From Montifringilla adamsi (taxonomy: Eukaryota; Chordata; Aves; Passeriformes; Passeridae), in the NCBI GenBank assembly GCA_017590115.1, contig JAGGNK010007060.1, positions 225,025-289,024 on the forward strand: a stretch of DNA of 64,000 bases, given 5' to 3'. Shown here piece after piece: positions 11,130 through 23,705 of this stretch (within the stretch, counting starts at the first letter, position 1; every line of letters starts with the position of its first letter). The notes beneath the pieces were generated by a model, which was not told where the DNA came from, did not search any database, and saw only the letters and a program-made list of their open reading frames with translations. The translations under genes and the position numbers were made by a program.

Positions 11130-11820
11130 GCCAGCCCACTTGGGGACAGAGGAAATGGGCCTGCCTGGCTCCCAGCTCGGGAGCCACAACATTTTTTCCT
11201 GAACAGCCAGAACTAATTCCAGTCCCCCAGCCCAGCTCTAATTCCAGTCCCACAGCTGTGGGGAGGGAAGAGGAGACAATGGGAGCTGCTGCTCCAGAGG
11301 GGATGAGGAAGAGCTCTCAAGAGCACGGACATGGCCTGGTTTGGAATTCCAGCTCTGGACACCCCCAGGGCAAACCAGAGCCATTCCCAACTGCTGTCAC
11401 CCCTGGGGAGCTGTGGCAGTGACCTGGGGCCACATCAGTCACTCACAAGTTGTCACTTTGTTCTACAAAGCTGCATAATCCTGGAGGGTCAGGATGGAAA
11501 GGCCCACAGTGCTGACCTGGTGCCACCTCTGGGTCACCCAGAGCCAGGGCACAGGTTGGGTCCAGGTGGCTCTGGAATGCCCCAGGGAGGAGACTCCAGC
11601 CCCTGCCTGGGCTCTGCTCCAGCTCGGTCCCTGCCCAGGGCAGAAGTTGTGCCTCCTGTGAGGGGAATTGCTGGGCTCAGGCCCTGCCCGTGGCTCTGGG
11701 GCCATTGCTGGGCCTGGAGCAGAGCCTGGGCCTGCTCTGACCTCTGCACACAGGGACAGACACAGGGACAGACAGGGAAAGACACAGGGACAGACACAGG
11801 GACAGACAGGGCCGAGGGCT
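11130..11820 (+). repeat. Unclassified dispersed repeat, copy 1 (with about 390-bp insertion)
   Basis: Segments 11130-11250 and 11637-11820 match 62165-62300 and 61965-62165 in reverse complement. The end nearest 11820 is a short GGGACAGACACA tandem. Marks are the start TTGGGGACAGAGGAAATGGG and an internal pair of CTAATTCCAGTCCC. The middle, 11251-11636, is absent from copy 2 and contains a CR1 piece. Confidence 0.8.
11470..11640 (-). mobile_element. CR1 fragment
   Basis: ATCCTGGAGGGTCAGGATGG, then CCCCAGGGAGGAGACTCCAG. It lies in the segment that separates the two halves of the unclassified repeat at 11130-11820. Confidence 0.6.
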
Positions 11821-11994
11821 CCTGGAAGAAGGAACCAAAGGACTTTTGTCTACAGATCCAAATTCCCCACTCCTCCACCCCCACATGTTTTAGAGCTGCC
11901 CAGAAGAAACCTGGTAACTCCACAGTTCCCACCAAGGCAAACACAGCCCCAGGTGTCACACCAGCCACAGGTGAGGGGACACCCTGAACACTTT

Positions 11995-12515
11995 GTCCTC
12001 AGCTGGCCCCACCTCAAAACCTGTGTCCAGTTCTGCTCCTGCAGGAGAGATCTGGAGGGGCTGGAGCGTGTCCAGGGCAGGGAACGGAGCTGGGAAGGGG
12101 CTGGAGCCCCAGCAGGGGCTGAGGGAGCTGGGAAGGGGCTGAGCCTGGAGCAAAGGAGGCTCAGGGGGCCCTTGTGGCTCTGCACAAGTCCCTGCCAGGA
12201 GGGGACAGCCGGGGGGGTCGGGCTCTGCTCCATGGAACAGGGACAGGAGCAGAGGGAACGGCCTCAGGCTGGGCCAGGGCAGGCTCAGCTGGGCCAGCAG
12301 CAGGAATTTGCCCATGGCAAGGGTGCTCAGGCCTTGGCAGGGGCTGCCCAGGGAGCTTTGCAGTGCCCATCCCTGCAGGTGTCCCAGGAATGTGGGGTTG
12401 TGGCCCCTGAGGACGTGGTGTAAAGTTGAGCACACCACTGCTGCTGGTCCATGGTTGGACTGGATCTTCTTAATGGTCTTCTCCAACCTCAGCAATTCTG
12501 TGATTCTGGCCTTTC
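11995..12515 (+). mobile_element. CR1 copy of a second subfamily, about 520 bp
   Basis: From CCACCTCAAAACCTGTGTCC through GGCTGAGGGAGCTGGGAAGG and GGAACGGCCTCAGGCTGGGC to a 3' end CAACCTCAGCAATTCTGTGATTC. Confidence 0.88.
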
Positions 12516-13705
12516 CCTCCCTCCTCACGGTCTGTCAGCTCAGCACAATCCAGCCAAGAGCAGAAGCTGTTCCATGCCACCTGGGGTGCCCCATCCCTTC
12601 CCCCCAGGATTAAAGCCACAAACGCCCCAGAAGAACCATCAAGGCAGCACCAAGCACCTCGTCCTGAGGGGATGTTGTGTACCAGAGGGAACAAAAATGC
12701 TCCCATGGGTTCTATCAGTCCCACAGGTCTCACCGGTCAACAAGGAAGAGTATAAAGGAAAGGGAACCGGGAAAAAATGGGAATTCTCTGGTGGCAAAGT
12801 GGCTTCAGGCATGACCATCAGCCATGAAGCTCAAAGAGCAGCCTGGAGACAAAACAAGCATGGAAATAAAGCCTTGGAATGCTGATGCCTCCTAAAAAAC
12901 GAGGAGCCACCCACCTGGAACCAGAGCTGTGTGAAAGGACAGGGCTCCACTGCTCCTTTTTCCATCTCATTTCCCCCAGAAAAGTCCAAAGGATAGAAAA
13001 TCCAGCCCTGGCTACGAAAAAAGCTTTGTCGACCAGCAAAACCTCCTCCAAGAAGAGTCTTTGGGGAGAGAAAAGGAAGCAAACACCAAATCCTCAGAAG
13101 TTCTAGGGCTAGGACAGTTCTCAAGTTCTTCTGGCCACTAGCTCAGTCCAACAGGAAGCATTTAAAGTCAGTGGGCACATCCCAAATTATAAACAGGAAT
13201 AACTCCATCCCAATTACTTGATTATCCCTTCAATGTAGTAACAGCAGGATAAAATTATGTCTTTTTTTGGTTGCTCAGCAGTTACAAGAGGTTGGTCTGG
13301 GATTATTTACTGAGGTGGAAATCAAAGAAGGCAAAATCCATGTTTAGAAGGAAACTGCAATTCCAACCAGCAAAACTAAGGGAAAAAAATCCCCAAAACA
13401 TTTACTTGCTGTCATTTACGACTTAATAAAACATTAGAAATTATTACTGAAAATTATTAAAAACTCTGCCATTACTGTAACAGCATCAACAACCCAGAGC
13501 AGCAGCCCCAGGTCGGGTACAACCACTCTGGGCAGTCAGGAAAGGCCAAAATCCAGATAAATGCAGCATTCCAAGGAAACAGCACATGGGGGAGCTGGGC
13601 TGAACCCCTGGAGAAAATGGGCTGTGCTGGAGCTGGAAATGTGCTGGCTGGAAATGGAGCAGCGGGAATGAGGAAAACCTCCAAACCTGCTTGGAATTTC
13701 GGGGA

Positions 13706-14205
13706 TGAGGAGTGACCCCAGACTGGTTTGGGATGGGAGGGACCTCACAGCCCACCCAGTGCCACCCTGCCATGGCAGGGACACCTTCCCCTGTGCCAGG
13801 CTGCTCCAGCCCCAGTGTCCAGCCTGGCCTTGGGCACTGCCAGGGATCCAGGGGCAGCCCCAGCTGCTCTGGGAATTCCATCCCAGCCCCTGCCCACCCT
13901 GCCAGGGAACAATTCCTCATTGCCCAGATCCCATCCAGCCCTGCCCTCTGGCACTGGCAGCCATTCCCTGGCTCCTGTCCCTCCATCCTTGTCCCCAGTC
14001 CCTCTGCAGCTCTCCTGGAGCCCCTTCAGGCCCTGCCAGGGGCTCTGAGCTCTGCCTGGAGCTTCTCCTCTCCAGGTGAGCACCCCCAGCTCTCCCAGCC
14101 TGGCTCCAGAGAGGTTCCAGCCCCTCTGGACTCATCCCAACATTCCCACACCTTTCTTGGAGCCCCAGAGCTGGATCATTTTAGGGACAGCAGGATGCAG
14201 GGACA
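13706..14205 (-). mobile_element. CR1 copy, about 500 bp
   Basis: 3' end at GGTTTGGGATGGGAGGGACC, body near-identical to 9031-9420 in reverse complement, extending to CCAGAGCTGGATCATTTTAG. Confidence 0.92.
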
Positions 14206-14915
14206 GAGGTTTCTGTATCTACTACAGAACCATTTTCCCAAGAATAAAGGACAAATGGGAAACCCCAGGTGCTCCTGACCATGACAACCCTCCCATGCTC
14301 CCACCCCACACTGAGTGAACACAGCAGCAGGAGAGACCATTCCAGAAATGGCAAATAGAAAGTTACAGCAGGCACATCACCAAAAATAACTTGGGGGGAA
14401 GTGATGAAAATTACTTCTGAATTACAATGAGCACCCCGTCCTCAAACCAGATTTTTATTGGCATTTGGATGGTGTGTAAGGCAAAGAACCAGATGTGAAT
14501 GCAAAGCCCACAGACCTGGATGCAGAGGAAGCAGCAACTTTTAAACTCAAAGTGATGCCTGAACACTTCTGCTCCCAAATCTACCTTTCTTCTTCAAAGA
14601 ATCTAAATTCTATGATGGATTTTTAAAAATTTTTAACTCATCTTTTAAGATCAAAGGAATTTAGAGAAGAAATTAAACTAAAATCTAAGGAATACAACTC
14701 TATAAATACCAACTCACAGTTAAATTAAAACATCAATCCCAACACTGAATTTAATTCATTTTAGAGAGCTGAAAGTCTTGAGAATTTCTAAAAAGAAGCC
14801 TAAAAATGTGCCTTTTAAATCTAAAATAAACAGCAACCAAATCCTCCATGATTTAGGGTCACTTCAATGGTTTATTACTAGAAATAGTTAAAGTAACAAT
14901 TGGCCAAAACGTCAC

Positions 14916-15040
14916 AGAAGGGTTGGAAGGGATTTTAGGGATTATCCAGTGCCCAGGGCAGGGACACCTTCCATTGTTCCAGGCTGCTCCAAGCCCTGTC
15001 CAACCTGGCCTTGGGCACTGCCAGGGATGGAGAGTCCTCA
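14916..15040 (-). mobile_element. CR1 3'-end fragment
   Basis: GGTTGGAAGGGATTTTAGGG to TGGCCTTGGGCACTGCCAGG. Confidence 0.88.
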
Positions 15041-15435
15041 GCCTTCCAGGCAGAATCAATTCAGAATCAGTTAAACCTCAGAATTAATTAAACACCTTCC
15101 TTGAAACTCCAGAAACTTCAACTCCTCTTCCAACCTCAACACATTCTAGTAAGGGCTTCAAAGTAACACTGCAAAGTTCTCCTTATCAGGAACTTGCTGA
15201 GAAAAAGCTCCCCAGGAACTCCAAGTTGTGTTCCTGCCATGACTTTTGATGTGAATATATTTCATCAAGTTTACTTTGTATGTTCATTAAGCTTAATTAA
15301 GAGTGGAAAGGAAAAATAATGAAATCCAAACAAAAAAAGACATGGAGGGAATATCTTCCCTTCTTCCTCATTCTTCCAGAGTTTTACAGACTGGGCACGG
15401 CACCACAGGGGCTGGGATGTCCCCATGGTCAGCTG

Positions 15436-15830
15436 GGGTCCCTGTTCCAGCTCTGGAAAGAGCTGGAGTGGAAAATCAACCAATTTCCCAGAATTAGAGA
15501 ATCCCAAATCCCTGTTGCTGGCACAGCCCTCCCAGCCCAGGCAGTGCCAGCTGTGCCCCATGGCCACCTTGTCCCCAGCCCAGAGCACTCAGTGCCACCC
15601 CCAGGGGACACCTGCAGGGATGGGCACTGCAAAGCTCCCTGGGCAGCCCCTGCCAAGGCCTGAGCACCCTTGCCATGGGCAAATTCCTGCTGCTGGCCCA
15701 GCTGAGCCTGCCCTGGCCCAGCCTGAGGCCGTTCCCTCTGCTCCTGTCCCTGTTCCCTGGAGCAGAGCCCGACCCCCCGGCTGTCCCCTCCTGGCAGGAG
15801 CTGTGCAGAGCCACAAGGGCCCCCTCCAAA
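15436..15830 (-). mobile_element. CR1 copy, second subfamily
   Basis: Matches 11995-12515 inverted, with CAAGGTGGCCATGGGGCACA in sense. Its 3' flank (15436-15500) resembles the sequence after the copy at 50735. Confidence 0.85.
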
Positions 15831-16184
15831 GCAATCCAAACAGAGCTCGGAGCTGACACCAGCTGGGCAAATAGGGCAAAAATAGGGAACAATGCAGGGT
15901 ACAAACCCCACCTCTGCTGCAGGAAGGGGGGTTTGGGGTGGGGTGAGGGAGGAAGGACCTGTAGGATCTGCAGGGTTGAGGGCTGAGTTCCAGTGCTGGA
16001 GGAATTCCTGGCTCAGGGTCCGTGTTTGCTGTGATGTCTTTGGGATGATTGTGGCAAATCATTTGGGATGATTGTGGCAGATTGGTGTGATCTCTCCACA
16101 CAGGGATCAGCCAGCAAGAGCGAAAGCATCAGGAAAAGAGAATTCACAGAATACACAGAATTCACAAAAATCATTTGCATTGAG

Positions 16185-17060
16185 GCTGGCACAGCACTCC
16201 CAGCCCAGGCAGTGCCAGCTGTGCCCCATGGCCACCTTGTCCCCAGCCCAGAGCACTCAGTGCCAGCTCCAGGGGACACCTGCAGGGATGGGCACTGCAA
16301 AGCTCCCTGGGCAGCCCCTGCCAAGGCCTGAGCACCCTTTCCATGGGCAAATTCCTGCTGCTGTCCCAGCTGAGCCTGCCCTGGCCCAGCCTGAGGCCGT
16401 TCCCTCTGCTCCTGTCCCTGTTCCCTGGAGCAGAGCCCGACCCCCCCGGCTGTCCCCTCCTGGCAGGGACTTGTGCAGAGCCACAAGGGCCCCCTGAGCC
16501 TCCTTTGCTCCAGGCTCAGCCCCTTCCCAGCTCCTCAGCAATTCTCCAGCCCCTTCCCAGCTCCTCAGCAATTCTCCAGCCCCCTTCCCAGCTCCTCAGC
16601 AATTCTCCAGCCCCTTCCCAGCTCCCTCAGCAATTCTCCAGCCCCTTCCCAGCTCCCTCAGCAATTCTCCAGCCCCTTCCCAGCTCCTCAGCAATCCTCC
16701 AGCCCCTTCCCAGCTCCTCAGCAATTCTCCAGCCCCTTCCCAGCTCCTCAGCAATTCTCCAGCCCCTTCCCAGCTCCCTCAGCAATTCTCCAGCCCCTTC
16801 CCAGCTCCGTTCCCTGCCCTGGACATGCTCCAGCCCCTCCAGGTCTCTCCTGCAGGAGCAGAACTGGGCACAGCCCTGGAGGGGTCTCAGCACAGAGGGA
16901 CAATCCCTGCCCTGCTCCTGCTGCACACACAATTCCTCAGCCAGCCCAGCTGCCAGTGGCCTCTTGCCCCACCCAGACTGGTCTATGACATCTGTCCCTT
17001 CCAGGAGAGGAATTTTCAGGGATCAGAGCCGGCTCTGGACATGCAGCTCTTCCTCCCATC
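16185..17060 (-). mobile_element. CR1 copy, second subfamily, with internal tandem expansion
   Basis: 3' half near-identical to the copy 0.6 kb away (15540-15790). The body continues past a tandem array to GCAGAACTGGGCACAGCCCT and beyond, making it one of the longest CR1 copies in the window. Confidence 0.85.
16521..16808. repeat. 29-30 bp tandem array, about 10 copies, inside a CR1
   Basis: Unit CCCCTTCCCAGCTCCTCAGC plus AATTCTCCAG. Units differ mainly by an extra C (CTCCTCAG/CTCCCTCAG). The single unit is part of the CR1 body, seen once or twice in the copies at 11995 and 50735. Confidence 0.95.
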
Positions 17061-18654
17061 CTGCACATCCGCACTGCTGCCCCAGGACAAAGAGCTGGGA
17101 CAAAGACAAAGCTGAACACGGTGAGTAAAAACCTTCCACAGCACTTTTTGAGGACCACAGCTGTAATTTTTAAATCCTCCTGCTTCTGCAGAACATCCTA
17201 GGTTCTGGAGCAGAAGAAGGTTTAAGGTGGAAGTCACAATGTTTTCACCATGTGAAGAGGGAATCTTGCCAATTCCTTGCTCAAATTCTGCCGGATAAAT
17301 CCTGGGATACACAAAACTATCTCACAACAGGAGTCAGGTAAATACTAAAAATCACTGCTGACAAAGGGTTAAAATCATAAATTGAATTATCTTCCATCAC
17401 TCCTCCAACACCTCAGAAATAAAGCCCAAAACACCCAAAAAGCAAATCCCTGAGTACAACCTGATTAAAGTGAGAAGGACCAGAGGTGAAACCTCCTGGC
17501 TCATTCCCTTTCCCAGCACCAGAACATCCACAGGGAAACTGAGGCAGTCCCAACCCAGGAAGAGAATTCCTTGCAGGAAAAGTCCTCATTGCCACCATCT
17601 CTGTGGGATTTTCCACACAAATCCTGCCCAGAACCCCCACACCCAGGGCAACCCAAAACCCCAAAGAGCAGGAAACTGGGGAGTGAGGCTTGGCCAACAC
17701 AAACAGAACCAGCTGGTGACAAAGAGGCTGCTTGAACCTCTTTGAGAATCACTGACCTGGAAAGCTGCTCACTGAGTAAACACCTAATAAACTAATTATG
17801 GAACTGGCTAATTAATAGTTAACTCATGAAAACGTTCCCTCCTGGAAAACACAAATCCAAACCAAGTCTGTAAGGCAGGAAAATGCTTATTTTTCATCCC
17901 AAATACAAAGTTCCCTCTCAAAAAAATGTTTCATATCCACCCCTTGAAAGAAACAACAGCAAAATTTCTATTTTTCTTTTACATCACGGCAGCAAAAGAA
18001 GAGAATAAATTAAAAATTTGGGTTGTTTTGTCTGCAGCTGAAATTCTGGGTTTAACAGCCTTGCCACATTTTTTTGCCAAGCTCCCACCTCCAGAGGAAC
18101 CTGAATCCCTAATTTAACACCAGGCCTGCCCCTGCCCTTGCTGAACCACCAACACTGGACAAGGAATTCATGATTCCCAAGTTCATCATGTCCTTATGGG
18201 GGGGACAGGGATGAGGAGAAGGCAGTGGGAGATTCAGGACTCTGCTCACAGAACGTGCTGATGTTTTAACTCCAGAATCAGTAAGAAGTTGCTGGTCCCA
18301 CTCAAGAACTGCTTAAGCAGCAGCTGAACAGGATATTTAAAGATAAAACGACAGAAAAAAAAGGAATTTTGCACAATATCCAAGCAGATTCCTGAGCTAA
18401 AGGGGAGGTTCACTCCTGTTGTGTGCCCTGAGCCCAGCCCAGCCCCACCTCCCAAAACCAGAGCCCAAACTCAGGATTTGGGATCCTGGAGTTCTCCTTG
18501 CAGTCTCAAAGAACCCAGTTTGGCTTTGCCCTTGGAATAAGCAGGAATCATCTTTACCTACAGGGACGCAAGGCTTACTGAGAGTAAAATACGCCAAAAA
18601 TCTCTGTTCTGGTGGGTTGGTCGGTTTGGGTTTTTTTGGTTTTTTTTTTTTTTT

Positions 18655-18700
18655 TTTTTCTCTATTTTTATCGAAACTTTGTACAGAAGTTTGAAACATT
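18655..18700 (-). terminator. Proposed distal polyadenylation region of SLC5A3
   Basis: Reading leftward: TGTATGG, CTGTACAAAG, then CGATAAAAATAGAG directly before a genomic A run. GATAAA is a weak variant of AATAAA; no canonical AATAAA is within 40 bases. The genomic A run could also cause internal priming in cDNA data, so that evidence alone would be ambiguous. Confidence 0.4.
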
Positions 18701-21489
18701 TCCATACAATACTTTGAGACAGGACAAAATGCCATGGTAAAGGAATGTAAACTGCAAGAAACACAGTCTGAAAGTATCCAAATACTCTCTAATAAGAGTT
18801 TTAGTTTGAAGACTAATGCAGGAGGCAAAATAAAATGCATACAGTATACAAAGAACAGTATACACAGGGCCAGCAATGCTAACTATGAAAATTTTGCATC
18901 AGATTTACTTCAAAGATTGATAGCAATATGATAATTCTATACACTAGACCAAAATTAATTTATCATACATCGTTTCTATGACAAAAAGCTTGTCATTAAG
19001 GACAGTAGCAACTTACAATATAATTAAGCTGTATTAATCTCATTAACACTTCTAAATCTATATTCCTACTACAGTAAAGGTTTTTTTTTTTTTCAGTATA
19101 TTGTCTTATAAGATCTTAACAGACCTTTAAATAACACTTTACCAAAAGAGACCTGGATCCATTATAGTGATCTTATCTACATGCCCATTTGGCTTATTTC
19201 CAAAAAAACAACCAAGGGACAAGGAAAAAGGCAGGTTTCAAATGCTATATGATATCATTTGGTTTTGGTCTGAAATGTATTTTAGAGAGTTAAAAAAAAA
19301 AACCAACAGAAAAAAGGCAGTTCATTAACTGGTATTTTATATAAAATCTGCAGAAAAATACAACAGCAACAAAACCCAAAAATACTTCACAGATATCTAA
19401 AAAAACATTTTTCTCAGAGATACAAGGTAAAGCAGCATCACTTTGACACTGTGCTTTAAAAAAGAAGATGATGAATGAAGAGACTGCTCGAGTGAGATTA
19501 GAAAATTTTGCTTTCTTCTTGAAGAAGACTACTAACATTTTGCACAGCAACTATTTTTATAACCACCTCATTTTAAAAGCGTGAATTCCTAGACACAGAA
19601 TTGTCATTTCACCGCCAGTTTTGCTCAAAGTGTCTGACTTTACACAGTGGAACTGAGAATGCCAAGTGTCACCAGATGTCACTATACCATGAGTTCAAGA
19701 TTGGAACAGAAGTGAAGCAAATGCCTTGAAACCAACACCAGGAAAGAAATCAAAGAGAAAGTGTTTTGTAAACAAAACAAAACCACTTTGCAAGAAAAAC
19801 CAAAGAAAGCAAAAAAAACCCCAAAAAAATACAAGAGTTCAGAGATCTCACAGTGAAATCAGAAATTCTAATTATATATGTTTTACATTCTAGGACTACT
19901 CTTTACCTTAGGCCAATTAAAGCACATTAAACCATTTAATTATATACAAACATTTTCTTTAAAAAACAAAACAAAAAAAAAACCAAAAAAATTAAAACAT
20001 TGCACAGAAGTCTGCTTTTAACATCACATAACAAGGTTAGTTTTATTTTCAAAACAATTACATTTAAGGGCACAGAACATACAGAATACCAAATTAACAG
20101 ATGAGTAATTTTGCTTCTCTGTACATGCTAAATCCAAAGATTTCCTTGAGAAAGCTGGAGCTTGGCAACTCCAGCTTCTTCCATGTCTCTGTTCTCTGAA
20201 AGGGAGCAATTCCCAACACCTCCTCTATCTCAGGATTTAAAAAAATAGATATATAAAAAAAATAAAGCTGTTTTAAAGTTGTAAGCATCTTTTAAGTGCT
20301 GGCAGAGCTCCCTGGGTGGCTCTGCCCCCTCCACTGTAACCTCGTGGAAATAAATCCTTTTCTCTCCTCGGTTACAGGGCTCATGACTCTCATCAGAAGT
20401 CTCATCCTGGCCCTTCTGGGATCAGGGAACACACAAGTGGAGAAGTAAAAAATACACAATATAAGGAATATACTGAAGGCCATTTTTATTTCTTACAATC
20501 TCGCACGGATTCCTTGCCCTAAAAGCTAAACAGGAAAAATTATTAAAAAAAAAAAAAATTAAACAACAAAAAATACCTCTAAACTTTGGCAGAGAATAGC
20601 ATCAAATCAGCCATTTAAAAAAACTTAAATAAAAAGTCTCCCAAAATGTACTATTAAACTCTCAAGAAGCCTCTTCTTTTTTATTTTTTTTTTATTTTAT
20701 TTTTTTAAATAAAAGGCTTCTACCGTTTCCAGGAGCAAAATTCAAATACCTTACCAGAAAAAAATAAGTTAAGGGAAATAAAAAGAAGAAAAAAAGCTGT
20801 CATTCCAAACTCAGTTTTCCAAAACCTGTCATCCTAAGCTCAAGGCAATAATAAATAAACCCATTGCTGCAAGACAGAAGCACAACCAGCCCCACCCAGA
20901 GGAAAGGGGCCAGACAACAAAATTCCATTGTGGGAAACACTCTGTGGTTCTGCTGGACCAAAAAATGGGTGTTTAACCCCAAATTTATCAACTTCCCCCC
21001 TCAGCAAAGGCTTGTTTACGCTATAGAAAATCCCTTCTCCTACACAAGGTCCTTCTTGCCAGCAGGCAGCTTGCTCGGAACCTTAGGAATATCTTTATTT
21101 ATTAATAAAGGCCTTTTATTAAGTGGTTTTATGCAGCAAAGAGCATCAGCGACTTCCAGGATCACAACGACACAATGAGGCTGAAGAGGAGCACACAAAA
21201 CACCTCGGAAACACCTGAAGAGAAAAAGCACTGGAGAAAAAAGATCTGCTCAAAAGCTTCACAATTCCAGGTCCGAAGATGGGGTGGGGAGGCAGATTAA
21301 TAATCCATGATGATCCTGCCTGCCAATTAGCAGTGTGATTAATGTGGGCAGCTCGTTAGTGTAGCAAAAGGGAGAACAAACCAAGTGGGAGATGGAGCAC
21401 CTCGGGCTCCGCAGTGCAGTCCTGAAGGACTTGACTCCCTTCCACGGCCAAGGACGAGCTCCTCACGGATCTGACCGAGCAGGACACTG

Positions 21490-21830
21490 GAATTCTGCCT
21501 GTTGACTCTTCCAAGTGTCCTCTTGGAGGAGCAAATGGCTCGGGGAGGGGCGGAGGGATGGAAGCAGCAGGGAGAAAGCCGGTGGAAGAAGCGCCGGGAG
21601 CGCCTCCTCCAGCCGCGCCTTCGGCCGCCCGCCCGCCCGCGTAAGGCACCCTGGGGACAGCACAGGGGGGGATGGAGCCGAGCCAGAGGGTCCCTGAGCT
21701 AACCTGGCTCCCCAGGCGGTGGCAAAGCGCTGGGCATCGAGGAGCAGCCTGGAAAATCCCAGTGCCAGCGCTGCTCCAAAATCGCGCCGAGCTCCGGACG
21801 GACACGAGTCTCCTTCCCTGGGCCAAGCCA
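21490..21830. promoter_or_regulatory. Isolated CpG-rich block inside the SLC5A3 3' region
   Basis: CGGCCGCCCGCCCGCCCGCG at about 21620-21640, with many CpG on both sides, stands in AT-rich surroundings 2.7-3.1 kb past the SLC5A3 stop. No gene is recognised. It could be a small CpG island or an old GC-rich insertion. Confidence 0.5.
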
Positions 21831-23004
21831 GGTGTTGGAGCCACATCCCAGCCTTCTCAGGAGGGTAGTGTTGGACTGAGAATTATCTTTACCTTCTACA
21901 ATTTATTTTTCATCCCGCTACGATCAAATGTTGCCCTAAATGATTTTATCCTGTATGGAAACAATTCCCTACGTTTTTACATCAAAGCATCCTTCACAGC
22001 TCAGCCCACTCATGAAGCAACTTGAGATGCCATTAATTTCACACACCTGGATTTCGCCCTTAAAAAGGATTCAAAATGTTTTTCCAAACCAAGCTGTGGC
22101 CACACAAATGATAAGAAAACGTGTCTTGTCCCATTGGTAGCAACATCAACACCACGTACGGTGACTCCTCTTCTCTACAAATATTGCAACAACACTCCAA
22201 CTCTTCCACTTTGGAGTAGTTCTACTTCCTAGCAGCAACAACTAAACCATGTGGAGAAAAGTGGGGCACAGCTCAGCCTCTGGTCAAAGTTTTGGAATGA
22301 ATGAGATTCAAGTGATATTAAAACACCACCAAAACAAACAAAACCATCCCAAAAATAGAAGTGAATAATTTTATCTGAAAATATGTGTTGGGAATTATCT
22401 GCTAGAAGCCATGTGGATGGCACCACTGGAAAAACAAACTTTCTCCAGCAGGCAAAGGCAGGATTGACCCAAATCTCATCTCTATAAAATGGTTTTCCCC
22501 ACAGGAATTGGTTCTTGTTTGTGTGCCAAGGAAATGGTGCTGGACCCCTGAAGTGGTTTTGGTGAACGCTCACAATGGTCCCTCAGCCCGATTTTGGCCC
22601 AGCCAGTTCGTGCTCTCCTGAAAGAGCTCAGGAGCAAAGACAACTGGAGGAATTATTTCCACGGAAAGCCTGGATATGACCACTCTGTCCTGGAGAGGGA
22701 AGGAGTTTAACACTGGTGGGCTCTGCTCCCAAAAGCAGCACCCAGCTCGGCTTGGGGAAGCATGAGAGCACCAAGCTGCTGCACACACATCCTCCACACC
22801 TGGGAACTGTTCATCCCTGCCTGGGCATCCATCCTTCAGGAGGAAACATCCTCTGGATTCTGGAGACCTACAAATAGCTGTGACTGCCTGGGAGGAATTC
22901 AGGTTTTTGGAAAAATCCTGAGCACGGGACAGACCTCAATTGCCGACACAGATTTGCGGCTGCACGCGCTCCCTGTCTCCTGACACCGCATCCCTCAGGA
23001 ACCT

Positions 23005-23215
23005 TCGGAGGATGGAGGGAGGGAAGGAGGGAATTTCTTCACACAAAGGTCACTCATGGCAAGGGGCTGCCCAGGGAGCTGGTGGAGTGCCCAGCCCTGG
23101 AGGTGTCCAAGGAATGTGGCACTCTGGGCTGGGTGACGAGGTGGGGCTTGGGCACAGCTGGAACTCAGTGACCAGGGAGGGCTTTTCCAAACTCAGGGAT
23201 TCTGGGATTCCTCAA
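23005..23215 (+). mobile_element. CR1 3'-end fragment, second subfamily
   Basis: GGGGCTGCCCAGGGAGCTGG to CTCAGGGATTCTGGGATTCC. Confidence 0.85.
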
Positions 23216-23539
23216 AATACAAAAAGGAAGTTTGACAGGGTGAAAGGGGAAGTGGGAGAAGACGTGGGGCAAAAGGACTCTGGAAAACAAGGAGCACTTT
23301 CACCTCTCTCTCCCATTTCCCCTTCCTTGCCTTCCCAGTTGTTCTCCCCCTGCAGCATCAGGGCTTCCTCCTCTTCCTCCTCTGGGATTCCTCCCAGACA
23401 CAGCAGAGGAAAACCCTTCTGCAGGATGAAGAACAGTATTTCAAGACATGCAAAGCCTCATGGTTCTCTTTTTCCCATATGGTAGAACCTACAAACAGAT
23501 TTTTCCCTAAAAGGAAGCCAATCCTAACAATGTCCTAAA

Positions 23540-23705
23540 GGTTCAGAGTGTGGAGAGGCTGAATGAATCTTTTTGGCCATTTACTGAAACTCAAGAAATT
23601 CCACCCAAACCTGAGGAAAAATTTCTTTCCATGGAGGTCACAGTGCCCTGGAACATCTGCCCAGGGACATCCCAAACACACCCTAAGAATTCTGTGATTC
23701 TTCAA
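23540..23705 (+). mobile_element. Degenerate CR1 fragment
   Basis: Weak match: ATTTCTTTCCATGGAGGTCA, CTGCCCAGGGACATCCC, then GAATTCTGTGATTCTTC. Confidence 0.5.

Larger units (their letters stand above)
9988..18654 (-). other. MRPS6: MRPS6 intron 1, part between SLC5A3 3' end and exon 2
   Basis: No coding exon seen. It contains closely spaced CR1 copies of both orientations (10465-17060) and one copy of an unclassified repeat (11130-11820). The parts 12520-13700, 14210-14910 and 17060-18640 are unremarkable AT-rich DNA. Confidence 0.7.
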
